Of a stretch of 64,000 bases of DNA, positions 1-7,976 are shown piece after piece. The stretch covers positions 1-64,000 of the forward strand of contig CAKRRG010000006.1 of the NCBI GenBank assembly GCA_934394545.1, read 5' to 3'. The first letter of the stretch is position 1. Every line of letters starts with the position of its first letter. The DNA is from an uncultured Blautia sp. (GTDB taxonomy: Bacteria > Bacillota > Clostridia > Lachnospirales > Lachnospiraceae). The translations under genes were made by a program, and so were the position numbers. Under the pieces are notes generated by a model. It worked only from the letters and a program-made list of their open reading frames with translations. It did not search any database and was not told where the DNA came from.

Positions 1-111
1 TACCTGCAGCCCCATAACTCGCGCACCAACCAGCAAAAGTGCCAGAATCACAACTACGGCGACCAGAATGCTGCTGACCACATTCCATATTTTTTTTAAA
101 GATTTGTTCAT
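1..111 (-). CDS. Signal peptidase I (N-terminal fragment, runs off left edge)
   Basis: Only the first 37 codons are in the window. They encode a short basic start (MNKSLKKIW) followed by one hydrophobic segment of about 22 residues and the stretch LLLVGARVMGLQV, which is typical of the single membrane anchor just before the catalytic domain of SipW/archaeal-type signal peptidases I. Such enzymes cleave signal peptides of secreted proteins on the outer face of the membrane. A clear Shine-Dalgarno (GGAGGA, 121-126) sits about 9 bases before the ATG at 111, which fixes the start. The catalytic residues lie outside the window, so the type is inferred from the anchor only. The reading frame is overlapped by another open frame (next entry). 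Confidence 0.72.
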   Translation of the reverse strand, partial: MNKSLKKIWNVVSSILVAVVVILALLLVGARVMGLQV

Positions 112-424
112 AAAGCGAAGTCCTCCATATCTGCCAGAATCTTTCTGAAAAAGTTCCACCCTTTTTACTGAACTGTAACAACGGATGCAGGGAACGGAGG
201 TGCTCCGCAGCATTCATCCCTGCTACTCCCTGAAGTGCCAGAAGCACAATGGACGGTATTGTTTTTTGTATTTCTCCAAAAAACTTTTCCTGATCCTGAT
301 AAATCTGAACCAGGGGAAATATCTTTCTGTCGGCGCAGTAGTTCAAAATATATTCTGCATAGTCCTGCCCCTTTCCTGTTTGATTTTTTCCTTCATTTGT
401 TAAAATCATTATATAAAAATCCAT
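1..424 (-). CDS. Hypothetical protein overlapping the signal peptidase start
   Basis: I do not recognise this protein. An open frame runs from ATG 424 (or ATG 409) through the left edge. The part before the signal peptidase start looks like real protein: it begins MDFYIMILTNEGKNQ, contains AEYILNYCADRKIFPLVQIY and GVAGMNAAEHLRSLHPLLQF, and ends its plausible portion near RTSLYEQ. From position 111 leftward it continues in another frame under the signal peptidase gene, where the translation becomes serine-, glycine- and cysteine-rich and unconvincing. Either this gene really ends further on, it lost its stop codon by a frameshift, or it joins the peptidase frame by slippage at the run of eight A's on the coding strand near position 90-97. 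No clear Shine-Dalgarno precedes either ATG. Confidence 0.4.
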   Translation of the reverse strand, partial: MDFYIMILTNEGKNQTGKGQDYAEYILNYCADRKIFPLVQIYQDQEKFFGEIQKTIPSIVLLALQGVAGMNAAEHLRSLHPLLQFSKKGGTFSERFWQIWRTSLYEQIFKKNMECGQQHSGRRSCDSGTFAGWCASYGAAG

Positions 425-644
425 CTGTTTTTCAATTGGTTTGGCACGAAATGACGGAAAATAGCACGAATTGTGACATTGCGGTTCTCGGAACGCCGCA
501 TCTGCATGAGTCTGCGTATTATATGCTAGCGTTCATGTTCAACCACAATGTCACTATGGAAAAACTCTGTTTAAGAAAAATCACATATAAAATACCACAG
601 GTCTGCGGCCTTGAGAATAAATCCATCTGACCGCATAAGAACAT

Positions 645-951
645 AGTCTGCTGTTGTTAAAGATGGAGCAGGTATCGGTCGAACTTCTTTGCATCCGGCA
701 AAATCTTCAGTGATTGGTACGATGCAGTATCTATTACCCAAAGAGAATGTCTTGCCGGAAATGAAGCGTTCAACTTGGACACTTTGGATAGGCAGAGAGA
801 AATAGTGGATATTCTCGGTAAAACTGAAAGTATTATTGCTTTGCGACAGCGGGAACTTCAAAAACTGGATGACATCATCAAAGCCCGATTTGTCGAGATG
901 TTTGGTGATCCAGAAACGAATCCAATGGGGGGAGGAAAGAAACAACGATAG
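645..951 (+). pseudogene. Type I restriction specificity subunit remnant (hsdS)
   Basis: Plus-strand translation gives two pieces of an HsdS target-recognition subunit in different frames. The first contains KDGAGIGRTSLHP and VIGTMQYLLPKENVLPE and then reaches a stop near 811. The second, shifted, contains LDRQREIVDILGKTESI, RQRELQKLDDIIKARFVEMF and GDPETNPMG, the usual end of a conserved helical spacer, and stops at 951. HsdS normally has about 400 residues with two recognition domains, so only a broken internal fragment remains. No hsdM or hsdR is nearby. The remnant abuts a broken recombinase on the other strand, so this looks like a rearrangement scar rather than a working system. Confidence 0.75.
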
Positions 952-1313
952 GGCTTGATCGCCTGTTTTAAAATTTACAGATAACTGATTTTCCATTGCC
1001 TGTTGATAGGTACTGGTATTTATATGCGGCTCTTTTAAAAATACCAATGACACTCCACGCTTATATAATTCTTCATATATTCCGTACCGTTCTGTGCAGT
1101 ACGACTCATACGAGATACCGAATCAAAGACTAGTGTATCACCAGCAGAAACAATTTTGAGTAGCTTTTCAAATTCTTTTCGTCCCTGTATTTTCGTTCCT
1201 GTGTATGTTTCTTTTACAATAACCGCGTCTGGATATGCCAGCTTGATATTTCTGATCTGCCGCTCCATTGACTGCCTGGATGTAGAAATCCTGCAATACC
1301 CATAGACTTTCAT
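950..1313 (-). pseudogene. Serine recombinase (resolvase family), frameshifted and truncated
   Basis: The first 80 or so residues are a clear resolvase N-terminal domain: MKVYGYCRISTSRQSMERQI with the nucleophile serine region, then ETYTGTKIQGRKEFEKLL, DTLVFDSVSRMSRTAQ. At about 1060-1075 the frame shifts; the continuing frame gives EELYKRGVSLVFLKEPHIN and TSTYQQAMENQLSVNFKTGD, which is the expected family continuation. After that the similarity stops at the hsdS remnant, so the rest of the catalytic core and the DNA-binding domain are missing. Recombinases of this kind often sit beside hsdS genes and shuffle them; that link is family knowledge, and the adjacency here is what the sequence shows. 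Confidence 0.8.
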
Positions 1314-1344
1314 TTTACCATTTCCTTTCTGATATAGACAAAAT

Positions 1345-1375
1345 TAGGGCAGAACCCTCTACAGATTCTGCCCTA
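1345..1375 (-). terminator. Rho-independent terminator after the Rpn gene
   Basis: Perfect 10-base inverted repeat (TAGGGCAGAA / TTCTGCCCTA) with an 11-base loop, followed on the minus strand by AATTTTG. It lies 26 bases after the stop of the Rpn-family gene. Confidence 0.75.
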
Positions 1376-1401
1376 CACATATTTCTGATTATATTTAGTT
1401 C

Positions 1402-2400
1402 CTACCAGTATTTCTCCACGTAAGCTTTTGCCTCATTTTCTGACAAAGCAAATTCTTTTACAACATTCTTAATCGTATCTGACTTACTGATTTTAAAAGT
1501 TTTACAAGTTCTAATATTAGCCTGGATTCCTTCCTGGATTCCCTCCTGGAGGCCTTCGATTCTTCCTTCCTGTCTGCCGCGCTGAACGCCCTCGTTTACC
1601 AATTCTTCTAATGCACCACACATATAAATCTGCCCTCCTTTTTTCTCTGATTGCAAAGCATGGTTAATCAGACTCTGGGATTCTGTGATTGCTCCGATCA
1701 CGACTCCGAGTTCTGCCGGGATTGCCTTTTCTTTATACACAGTATTGATCTTCTGAAAATCCTTTTCATAAATGGAACGGCTTACATCAAATACCGTGTC
1801 AACATCCTGATTATGGAACCGCAGTGATCCGCTTTTCCTTAACTGAAGCAGGTTCATTTTATAGTCGGATACCAATGGTTTCAGTTTCTCCGGAATTTCC
1901 AGCATATCTGCCAGACAGAACGGGCCGTCCCATTCTTTTTCCCCATAATATACGCACAGGCTTATCACTGGATGAAGCCTGTCTGTCCTCTTTAAGTTGG
2001 AAAGGAATTCGTCAGAAGACTCAAACCCTTTCTCAGCCTTGTTCCTGGCTGCAATCTCGTTGTATTCCTTCAGATACGAAAAGGAATCCCCGATCATATG
2101 CCGTAAAGGCATTGCATAGTGGATTTTACTCTGGTTCTCCAGCCCCCAGATTACAAAATCCACACCATATGCTGTTTTCTTCACCACATCCAGGACTTTC
2201 TGAACCGTCTCTGCATGGTTGTTAAATTTCACCATGGAGGAAACATCTGTATCTACTTCCATGAGATCAGCAGGGTTCAGTACCTGTTCTCCATCAAATA
2301 ACGCTGCATTAAATAAATCTGCGAAATGATCATTATCCCGCCAAAATGTCTTTAGTATGGTATCCGGTTTTATGTTGTTTTTCTCAGCCGTTTTCGACAC
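1402..2400 (-). CDS. Rpn family recombination-promoting nuclease/putative transposase
   Basis: The 332-residue protein matches the Rpn/PD-(D/E)XK transposase family: an N-terminal DNFWRDNDHF-like segment (here KTFWRDNDHFADLFNAALFDG), the nuclease core VDFVIWGLENQSKIHYAMPLR, then RLHPVISLCVYYGEKEWDG. Near the C terminus there are repeated EG turns (RQEGRIEGLQEGIQEGIQ, about residues 275-295), a common hallmark of these proteins in gut Firmicutes. Rpn proteins are DNA endonucleases that promote RecA-independent recombination in E. coli; the role here is inferred. The gene ends 26 bases before a good terminator. It is often found in multiple copies and is a marker of accessory DNA. Confidence 0.8.
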   Translation of the reverse strand: MSKTAEKNNIKPDTILKTFWRDNDHFADLFNAALFDGEQVLNPADLMEVDTDVSSMVKFNNHAETVQKVLDVVKKTAYGVDFVIWGLENQSKIHYAMPLRHMIGDSFSYLKEYNEIAARNKAEKGFESSDEFLSNLKRTDRLHPVISLCVYYGEKEWDGPFCLADMLEIPEKLKPLVSDYKMNLLQLRKSGSLRFHNQDVDTVFDVSRSIYEKDFQKINTVYKEKAIPAELGVVIGAITESQSLINHALQSEKKGGQIYMCGALEELVNEGVQRGRQEGRIEGLQEGIQEGIQANIRTCKTFKISKSDTIKNVVKEFALSENEAKAYVEKYW

Positions 2401-2684
2401 CTCCTATATCCGTTTCTTCTATAATTAATATATCATAATCCATACGGTATTTCCACGAAAAGAAATTACCTAAATCTGAAAATTTTATAAACCTCAGTGC
2501 TACATCTGTATCAAAACTGACGTTATCAAAAAAAGTATCAAAAGTGAACCGTTTCGCTGGTTTTGCCACAATATATACCGTTTCAGATCTGACGGTCGTT
2601 AGATTTGATACCGTTTCGTTCTGGCAGTTCCTGCTGGTGATCCCGGTCATCCCAAAATCACCAGCCAGAAACGAATTCACAACA
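2401..2684. other. Intergenic stretch without a convincing gene
   Basis: A 98-codon minus-strand open frame spans most of it and overlaps the Rpn start, but it has no clear Shine-Dalgarno or recognised motif, so I do not call it. Two copies of ATACCGTTTC lie at about 2577-2586 and 2617-2626. Nothing else stands out. Confidence 0.4.
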
Positions 2685-3584
2685 CTATGCCGCCATCATC
2701 TCAATCTGGTCTGATTTCAGATCGTAGTGATAAATATGTCTGGTAAGCACATCCTCTTCCGGGATTGCTTCTTCTATTGTCTCTTCCAGAATTGTTTTCA
2801 AATTTTCAGGCTCCACACTTTCCTCATCATGAATCATCACCTCATGAACACTTGTAAATACCAGATACAAGCCATCTGCCCCAAGCTTATGACAGAATGT
2901 CTTTGCAACTCCTGGATAAAAGATTGCCACTGCCCCATTTGTTTTTGAACTTGTACTCATACAGTTTCCTATCCCGCCTTTTTCCGGAATATAGTCAGAA
3001 GCATAGATATCCTCTCCCTCATAAGCCGGATTCAGAACCAGTTTCAATAATTCGCATACTCTTGGCGGCATCATCGACATGGTATTTTTCATAGCTTCCT
3101 CAAAAACATTCTCTTCCTTTACAGGCCATTTCTCGACATAGCTTAAAGGTACTTTACAGCTCGTAATCTTTCCATCCTCGTCAGAGATTTTCATATATAA
3201 AGTCAATGCGATTTCTCCGTTCTGCTTGTAAAGAGAATTTTCCAGTTCTTCCTTATTCTTTTCCATATTAAGTGGTCTGATAAACAGCTCTCCCTTTACC
3301 TGTTCATAGCACTGCAGCTGTTTCAGCTTGCCTGGGATTCCCATTTTCAGGAAATTATCTGTTGACTGTTTGACCGCCTGTACAATCTCAGTGAGTGTTT
3401 TTCCTTCTGTTTTCATTTTACAATATGTTTTCTCTGTCAGCAGACGAAGCTTTCCGTTTTCATTCGTGTACACATTAATACAGTCCTGTGTTTCTTCTTC
3501 ATCCGCTGCACAAAATTCCACTCTGAATCCTGTCTCTTTCTTGATTTCCTTTACCAGTTCTTCCACAAATTCTTTATAATCCAT
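2685..3584 (-). CDS. DUF5688 family protein (copy 1)
   Basis: The 299-residue protein starts MDYKEFVEELVKEIKKETG and ends with a block typical of DUF5688: AVAIFYPGVAKTFCHKLG, then LYLVFTSVHEVMIHDEESV. It resembles the second copy at 6868-7821 in length, start and this conserved block (AAAIFYPGVCRKICEVLGAE, LYLVFTSVHEVMV). No signal peptide or membrane segment is visible, so it should be cytoplasmic. The function of DUF5688 is not known; these proteins are common on conjugative and phage-like elements of gut Clostridia. Start chosen by the upstream GGAGG. It follows the Rad52-like gene by 27 bases and is probably in one transcription unit with the recombination genes. Confidence 0.85.
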   Translation of the reverse strand: MDYKEFVEELVKEIKKETGFRVEFCAADEEETQDCINVYTNENGKLRLLTEKTYCKMKTEGKTLTEIVQAVKQSTDNFLKMGIPGKLKQLQCYEQVKGELFIRPLNMEKNKEELENSLYKQNGEIALTLYMKISDEDGKITSCKVPLSYVEKWPVKEENVFEEAMKNTMSMMPPRVCELLKLVLNPAYEGEDIYASDYIPEKGGIGNCMSTSSKTNGAVAIFYPGVAKTFCHKLGADGLYLVFTSVHEVMIHDEESVEPENLKTILEETIEEAIPEEDVLTRHIYHYDLKSDQIEMMAA

Positions 3585-3611
3585 ATTGATTTATCCTCCA
3601 TTTTCTTTGCT

Positions 3612-4346
3612 TTATGCTACACTTTTGGTTCGCTTCAAACCATTGAGCGCTCTTTTATAAGTCACCTGATCCAGTTCTTGTATAGATGTGATTCTATACC
3701 GTTTCAGGATCTGCTGCATAGTAACTCCTGTTCTTCCAAGCTCCGCATACAGAATCTGAATTTCCCCATCTGATATTCTCTGGACTTGTGTTTTCTCATC
3801 ATCAGGCTCTGTCACCTGAACAAAAGCTGTCTGTGCCACCTGATAGCTATATACCGTTTCACTTCTCTGGTTTACAATCTCCAGTGCTGTGATCACCTTG
3901 TCGGCGGTGGTCTGGATAGTCTTCACTGAAAAGCTGTCCTTCACAGACTTTCTCCCATTCTTCTCGCCCATCCGCACTTTATTTATGGGAATATAAATAA
4001 AAGGAGCCGAATACAGCTCCCGTCCAATCCCAATATTAAAGCAGGCTCGTTTAAAAGAGTCCGATGCGGCACCTTTCGCCTTTTCATAGTCGCTTTCTGT
4101 TCCTACGTCTTCTTTCTGAACCCACTGCTTTTTCTCATCATCCCAGATGCTGAGGATACAGTACAGCTCATTTCCAATCATATTATGCCTTCTCTGCCAT
4201 CCGCAGATTCCAAACACTTCATCCAGTATCGTCTGATCTACCCTTGCATTTTTATAAAGGAGCAGAGTGATTCCCTGCTCCATGATTGCACCTACACGGC
4301 ACTCAATCTCTTCCGGATTTAAATTCCGGATTCTTTTTTCTGCCAT
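3612..4346 (-). CDS. Rad52/Sak-like single-strand annealing protein (candidate)
   Basis: The 244-residue protein has the pattern of Rad52/Rad22-like phage annealases: an N-terminal helix, FGICGWQRRHNMIGNELYCI, VQKEDVGTESDYEKAKGAAS and the signature SFKRACFNIGIGRELYSAPF at about residues 93-115. In the family this beta-hairpin and helix region binds single-stranded DNA and promotes strand annealing. The C-terminal part (from about 185) contains a helical segment that may be a partner-binding tail. The neighbour upstream is a YqaJ-type exonuclease, 24 bases away, which is the usual exonuclease plus annealase pairing of phage-type recombination. The assignment rests on motif pattern and context, not on a search. 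Confidence 0.7.
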   Translation of the reverse strand: MAEKRIRNLNPEEIECRVGAIMEQGITLLLYKNARVDQTILDEVFGICGWQRRHNMIGNELYCILSIWDDEKKQWVQKEDVGTESDYEKAKGAASDSFKRACFNIGIGRELYSAPFIYIPINKVRMGEKNGRKSVKDSFSVKTIQTTADKVITALEIVNQRSETVYSYQVAQTAFVQVTEPDDEKTQVQRISDGEIQILYAELGRTGVTMQQILKRYRITSIQELDQVTYKRALNGLKRTKSVA

Positions 4347-4370
4347 AATCTTTTCCCCCTGTAATCATCC

Positions 4371-5306
4371 CTACGCAACAGACAGTTTTCTATATGAACT
4401 GACATTGCTGTACTCTGCAAATATTTCTGGTTTTTCCTTGCGAAGTCTCTTGCTGTCCACAGATTCCCGGCTGATTTTCTTCCAGGAAACAACGATTCCA
4501 TCTAATTCACCAGTCTCGTACTCCCCCATCACAGCCTTGATACGGTTAGCCAGCCCTGTCTTCTGCTTTTCAAGTTCTTTCACCTTGGAATCAACATCCT
4601 GGTACTGTGCTATAACCTTTTTCATATCTGCTTCAAGCTGAATCGTATCCGCTACTGAATCACTATATTTTTCATTCAGATATTCCTGGGTTGCCTCAGA
4701 ATCATCTACAACAGGCTCTGTGTCTGTAAGTACGCACTCTTCCCAGAACTCCTTTTCCTTGACGATCAGTTCTTCAATTAAGGAATCATCTCTGTAAATT
4801 GTGGTGAAGACAAATTTATTGCCGCCGATCAGTGCCGCTATGTATGCCTTATTCATGCCGCATACCGCCAGGTAATGCTGTACCTGCAATACATATTCCT
4901 CGGGTACACCATTTTCCCACTGGTCAGCCTTATACTGGCTCGCTGTCTTTGCTTCAAAGATACATTTCTCACCCCGCTCATCTGTAACAATTCCGTCTAC
5001 ATCTGCAAACAGATATGGATACTCTTCGTGAAAAATCATTGCATGTTTCTGGCGCACCTTAAGCCCGGTACGGTTCATAAATTCCTTACGGATAATCGGC
5101 TCCATCACATTCCCCCAGTAAGTAAATTCGTTTCCGTTATCTGTAACTGGCAGCTTTCCTGTTTTTTCTTCCCACAGCTGTAAAATACTTCTGTAAGGAT
5201 TTTTTCCCATGATCACAGAAGCATCGGAACCACCGATTCCGTTTCTTCTAAGCTGTAACCATTCTTCTCTTGTAAGGTTCCCTGTCGGTGTCATTTTTCG
5301 TCTCAT
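4371..5306 (-). CDS. YqaJ-family viral recombinase / lambda-type exonuclease
   Basis: The N terminus contains NLTREEWLQLRRNGIGGSDA and SVIMGKNPYRSILQLWEEKTG, the diagnostic YqaJ start. The catalytic PD-(D/E)XK core is visible as LFADVDGIVTDE followed by CIFEAKTASQYKADQW and then a conserved VLQVQHYLAVCGM. Such enzymes digest one strand of double-stranded DNA ends to make substrate for an annealing protein. The start is placed at ATG 5306 because AGGAGG lies 8-13 bases before it; an upstream ATG at 5333 has no such signal. Residues 200-290 form a charged coiled-coil-like region. It stands directly before the Rad52-like gene and likely works with it. Confidence 0.9.
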   Translation of the reverse strand: MRRKMTPTGNLTREEWLQLRRNGIGGSDASVIMGKNPYRSILQLWEEKTGKLPVTDNGNEFTYWGNVMEPIIRKEFMNRTGLKVRQKHAMIFHEEYPYLFADVDGIVTDERGEKCIFEAKTASQYKADQWENGVPEEYVLQVQHYLAVCGMNKAYIAALIGGNKFVFTTIYRDDSLIEELIVKEKEFWEECVLTDTEPVVDDSEATQEYLNEKYSDSVADTIQLEADMKKVIAQYQDVDSKVKELEKQKTGLANRIKAVMGEYETGELDGIVVSWKKISRESVDSKRLRKEKPEIFAEYSNVSSYRKLSVA

Positions 5307-5359
5307 AATTCCTGGCCTCCTGTTTTCTTTCATTTTCCAGACTTTTATTCCTTGCTTCT

Positions 5360-5704
5360 TTATACCGCTTCCGGAAGATCATATCCTTCCAGGTCTTCTA
5401 CCTCATGTCCCACATACTCTTCCAGTTCCTGGTAAGAATGGTCTTTTACACCAAGCCATTTCTTGTACATACCTTCCAGAATCCCGCTTGACATGTTCAA
5501 AAGGTTTAAAAGCGCAACATCACTAAGCTGTGCTGATTTTGCCAGAAGCACCTCATATAATGATGAAAACGTCTCAATCTTGTATGCCTCGGCGATCAGA
5601 TCAGTCGGGTTTTCACACAGCAGATGTTCTCTGTAAGTGGAAAATTCCCCGTAAAGTTTCTGAACAAATTCCTGTTTTAATTCTTCTTTCACTTTTTGAT
5701 TCAC
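5360..5704 (-). CDS. Small acidic protein, DUF3848-like
   Basis: A 114-residue, mostly helical protein: MNQKVKEELKQEFVQKLYGE, YEVLLAKSAQLSDVALLNLL, YKKWLGVKDHSYQELEEYV. The pattern of an internal helix pair and a WL motif near the end resembles DUF3848, a short protein family of unknown function found on mobile elements of Lachnospiraceae. The match is from memory of the pattern and is tentative. It lies 53 bases upstream of the YqaJ gene on the same strand and downstream of a long inverted repeat, so it may open the exonuclease-annealase unit. Confidence 0.6.
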   Translation of the reverse strand: MNQKVKEELKQEFVQKLYGEFSTYREHLLCENPTDLIAEAYKIETFSSLYEVLLAKSAQLSDVALLNLLNMSSGILEGMYKKWLGVKDHSYQELEEYVGHEVEDLEGYDLPEAV

Positions 5705-5735
5705 TATGCCTGTCTCCTATACTCTGAAAAACATA

Positions 5736-5828
5736 GGACTATCGCATCCGCTGATATCCATACACGATATAGATGTAATTATGATTAACATCCATATTCT
5801 GCATAAAAACTGCTTATTGCGATAGTCC
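5736..5828. repeat. Long inverted repeat between two mobile-element genes
   Basis: Perfect 11-base arms (GGACTATCGCA at 5736-5746, TGCGATAGTCC at 5818-5828) enclose a 71-base loop. The loop itself holds a smaller near-palindrome (GATGT ... ACATC, about 5771-5791). It fills most of the gap between the DUF932 gene and the DUF3848-like gene. There is no T-run after it on the minus strand, so it is not a standard terminator; a structured leader, a protein site or an MITE-like relic are possible. Confidence 0.6.
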
Positions 5829-5838
5829 CATTGGTAAC

Positions 5839-6771
5839 TCATGCTGCCTTGACCAGCTGGTATGCCCGGTCAATCATTGGGTTGCCGTCTGCTGTTCTGG
5901 CGAAAATATTCTCTTTATAATTTGCTGTCTTTCTTCTTGGCGTAGAATGTGTTGCAAAATCAGATACTGCATTTACAAATCTATATCCGTTGTTTCCAAC
6001 GTCTTTCAGATCAGGTGCATCAAAATATCTCATTTTCATGTCTGCTCTCAGTTTTTCTACACCACGTTTCTGAAGCAGAGAATAATTTTCTTCCATTGGA
6101 AGAAGAATCTTAATATAATCCAATACCTGTTTCTCTGACAGCTTGATTTTCCTCAGATTCTCAAATTCCTGTCCCAGCGCAGTCATGTATTCATCTGCCA
6201 GAAGCAGGGTGTTCTTGGCTTCTTCAATTTTCCCACTGATATCCCCAGTATGGATCATAGACCAGCTCCGCTTTGCTGTACGAAGTGCCAGGTTCAGTGT
6301 GTTATTGCAGACTACACGGATTGGAGTCAGGGCAGTCTTCACGGCTCCCGAACCGTCATGGGTATTGGAAAATACCATATACGGACTGATCCGCTCACCG
6401 CCAATGATAAACTCCCTTGGCAGTCTGGCAAGCATCCACACACGGCGTCCTTCCTGCAGGGAACCGGCTGTCTCATAACGGACACCCTCGCCCAGTAATG
6501 TATCTGTAAAAGCAAAGGCTTCTTCATTCTGGATTACCTTGTAACGGTCTGTTACCACGCCCAGCACCTTGCGGTCTGTGTCTCTTACATTCGCTTTGTA
6601 CCCCTGGATCAGTTCTTCATTTTCTGTGTAGACTGGCTCCTGGAGAACTTTCCAGTTAAGTCCTGCAAGGCGCAATGCATCCTTGGAATTTGGCGCTTCT
6701 GCTACCATTGTTCCCAATCCGTGCCATGGTTTTTCTCTTGTATAAAACATTGTCTCCACGTTTGCTGCCAT
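5839..6771 (-). CDS. DUF932 / phage-plasmid-like protein (TIGR03299 type)
   Basis: The 310-residue protein begins MAANVETMFYTREKPWHGLG, the recognisable start of this family, followed by KDALRLAGLNWKVLQEPVYT, GVVTDRYKVIQNEEAFAFTD and ARLPREFIIGGERISPYMVF. The function is unknown; the family is frequent on plasmids, phages and integrative elements, often near recombination genes as here. A good Shine-Dalgarno (AAGGAGAG) precedes the ATG. No membrane segment is visible. It lies between the second DUF5688 copy and the long inverted repeat at 5736-5828. Confidence 0.9.
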   Translation of the reverse strand: MAANVETMFYTREKPWHGLGTMVAEAPNSKDALRLAGLNWKVLQEPVYTENEELIQGYKANVRDTDRKVLGVVTDRYKVIQNEEAFAFTDTLLGEGVRYETAGSLQEGRRVWMLARLPREFIIGGERISPYMVFSNTHDGSGAVKTALTPIRVVCNNTLNLALRTAKRSWSMIHTGDISGKIEEAKNTLLLADEYMTALGQEFENLRKIKLSEKQVLDYIKILLPMEENYSLLQKRGVEKLRADMKMRYFDAPDLKDVGNNGYRFVNAVSDFATHSTPRRKTANYKENIFARTADGNPMIDRAYQLVKAA

Positions 6772-6867
6772 AATTATTTCTCTCCTTTTCTTTTCATGAT
6801 CTCGTCCCAGATTACAACTGCTGCTGATAATATACTGATAATGATTCTCTGCAATTACGATTCCCCC

Positions 6868-7821
6868 TTATTCATCACACTGAAACACGTTTCCCTCACC
6901 TTTTGCCAGACGGATGCAGTTACTTTTTCCATCATAGCAATAAACCTGTTCTGTCAGCTTCTCTTCTGCTTCTTTTACTGTCCTGGATCCATTGTGCAGT
7001 CTTCTCTGCATTTCTTCCACTGACACATCTGCCCTTACTGCAGATACCATAACTTCATGGACAGATGTGAACACCAGATACAAACTTTCTGCACCTAATA
7101 CTTCACAGATTTTTCTGCAGACTCCCGGATAGAAAATTGCAGCTGCACCATGCTGTAGTATGGTGGTGCTGATACACTTGTCCCCATTTCCTTCCAGAAG
7201 GACGGAAGAGCTGTCCTCTTCCATGAAATCTTCCCCTTTATACTCCTGCATAAACAGGGCTTTCAGAAAATTGTAATATCTGGCAGGATATAATTTTGAT
7301 GAATTCCTCACTGCAGCCTTTATTACTTCGTTTTCATCTGTCTTCCATAATTTCAGAAATTCCGGGGCAACTTTCAGTCCGATCATCTTACCGTTTCGGT
7401 CTAACAGTTTAAGGTTTGGACAAATTGCAATATCACCGACAGTCTGATATATGCACTGTGTCAGTGCTTCCTCATTGTAAATACTTTCTGCACTAATAAA
7501 TAAATGCTCTTTTGCCAGTTCGTAATTTTTGCACTGGCTTACCGCCTGCGCCAGACAGAATCTGTCATCCTCGCGGATTGTCCCGATAACTGAATCCGCT
7601 ATGGATGTAATACTTTCCCCGATCTGGTATCTTGCATACAGTTCCGGAACTCTGATTGAAATAACAGATGCATCTCTGGCAGTCTGCATATAATGAATTT
7701 CCAACGTCGTGTCAGATGTCGGTCCTTCATCCGTCAGGCTCCCCATACAGTCAGATTTCCAGCCTGTCTGTGAATAAATCGTTTGTTTTAATGCCTCCAT
7801 GAACTCTTTGTAATTTAACAT
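6868..7821 (-). CDS. DUF5688 family protein (copy 2)
   Basis: The 317-residue protein shares with copy 1 the start (MLNYKEFMEALKQTIYSQTG) and the block AAAIFYPGVCRKICEVLGAE plus LYLVFTSVHEVMV at about residues 225-265. Overall the two copies are clearly diverged. AAGGAGG lies about 6 bases before the ATG. A terminator of the upstream GTPase operon sits just before it, so it probably has its own promoter. The role of the family is unknown. Two unlike copies flanking a recombination module suggest either a duplication or two separate acquisitions. Confidence 0.85.
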   Translation of the reverse strand: MLNYKEFMEALKQTIYSQTGWKSDCMGSLTDEGPTSDTTLEIHYMQTARDASVISIRVPELYARYQIGESITSIADSVIGTIREDDRFCLAQAVSQCKNYELAKEHLFISAESIYNEEALTQCIYQTVGDIAICPNLKLLDRNGKMIGLKVAPEFLKLWKTDENEVIKAAVRNSSKLYPARYYNFLKALFMQEYKGEDFMEEDSSSVLLEGNGDKCISTTILQHGAAAIFYPGVCRKICEVLGAESLYLVFTSVHEVMVSAVRADVSVEEMQRRLHNGSRTVKEAEEKLTEQVYCYDGKSNCIRLAKGEGNVFQCDE

Positions 7822-7850
7822 TTCATGCCTCCTTTTTGATGAACGTAAAA

Positions 7851-7880
7851 GAGCCGAAACGCATACTCACGTTTCAGCTC
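7851..7880 (-). terminator. Terminator after the GTPase operon
   Basis: Stem GAGCcGAAACG / CGTTTCaGCTC with one mismatch and an 8-base loop, followed by TTTTACG on the minus strand. About 97 bases after the GTPase stop codon. Confidence 0.7.
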
Positions 7881-7976
7881 CGTATAACAGGTTGCTATTT
7901 GTTATGTAATTGGTTTCCTCCTTCGTGGAAATATTACATCAATATAACTTTCAGCTCTACGCAATAAACACATCAA

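Noticed and set aside
235-630. 131-codon plus-strand open frame
   Set aside because: It is the complement of the hypothetical minus-strand frame and has no start signal or motif.
571-1053. 160-codon minus-strand frame starting MSLVFLKEPHIN
   Set aside because: Its first 35 codons are the shifted continuation of the serine recombinase; the rest is the complement of the hsdS remnant.
2384-2680. 98-codon minus-strand open frame before the Rpn gene
   Set aside because: No ribosome-binding signal, overlaps the Rpn start, amino acid content looks random and no family is recognised.
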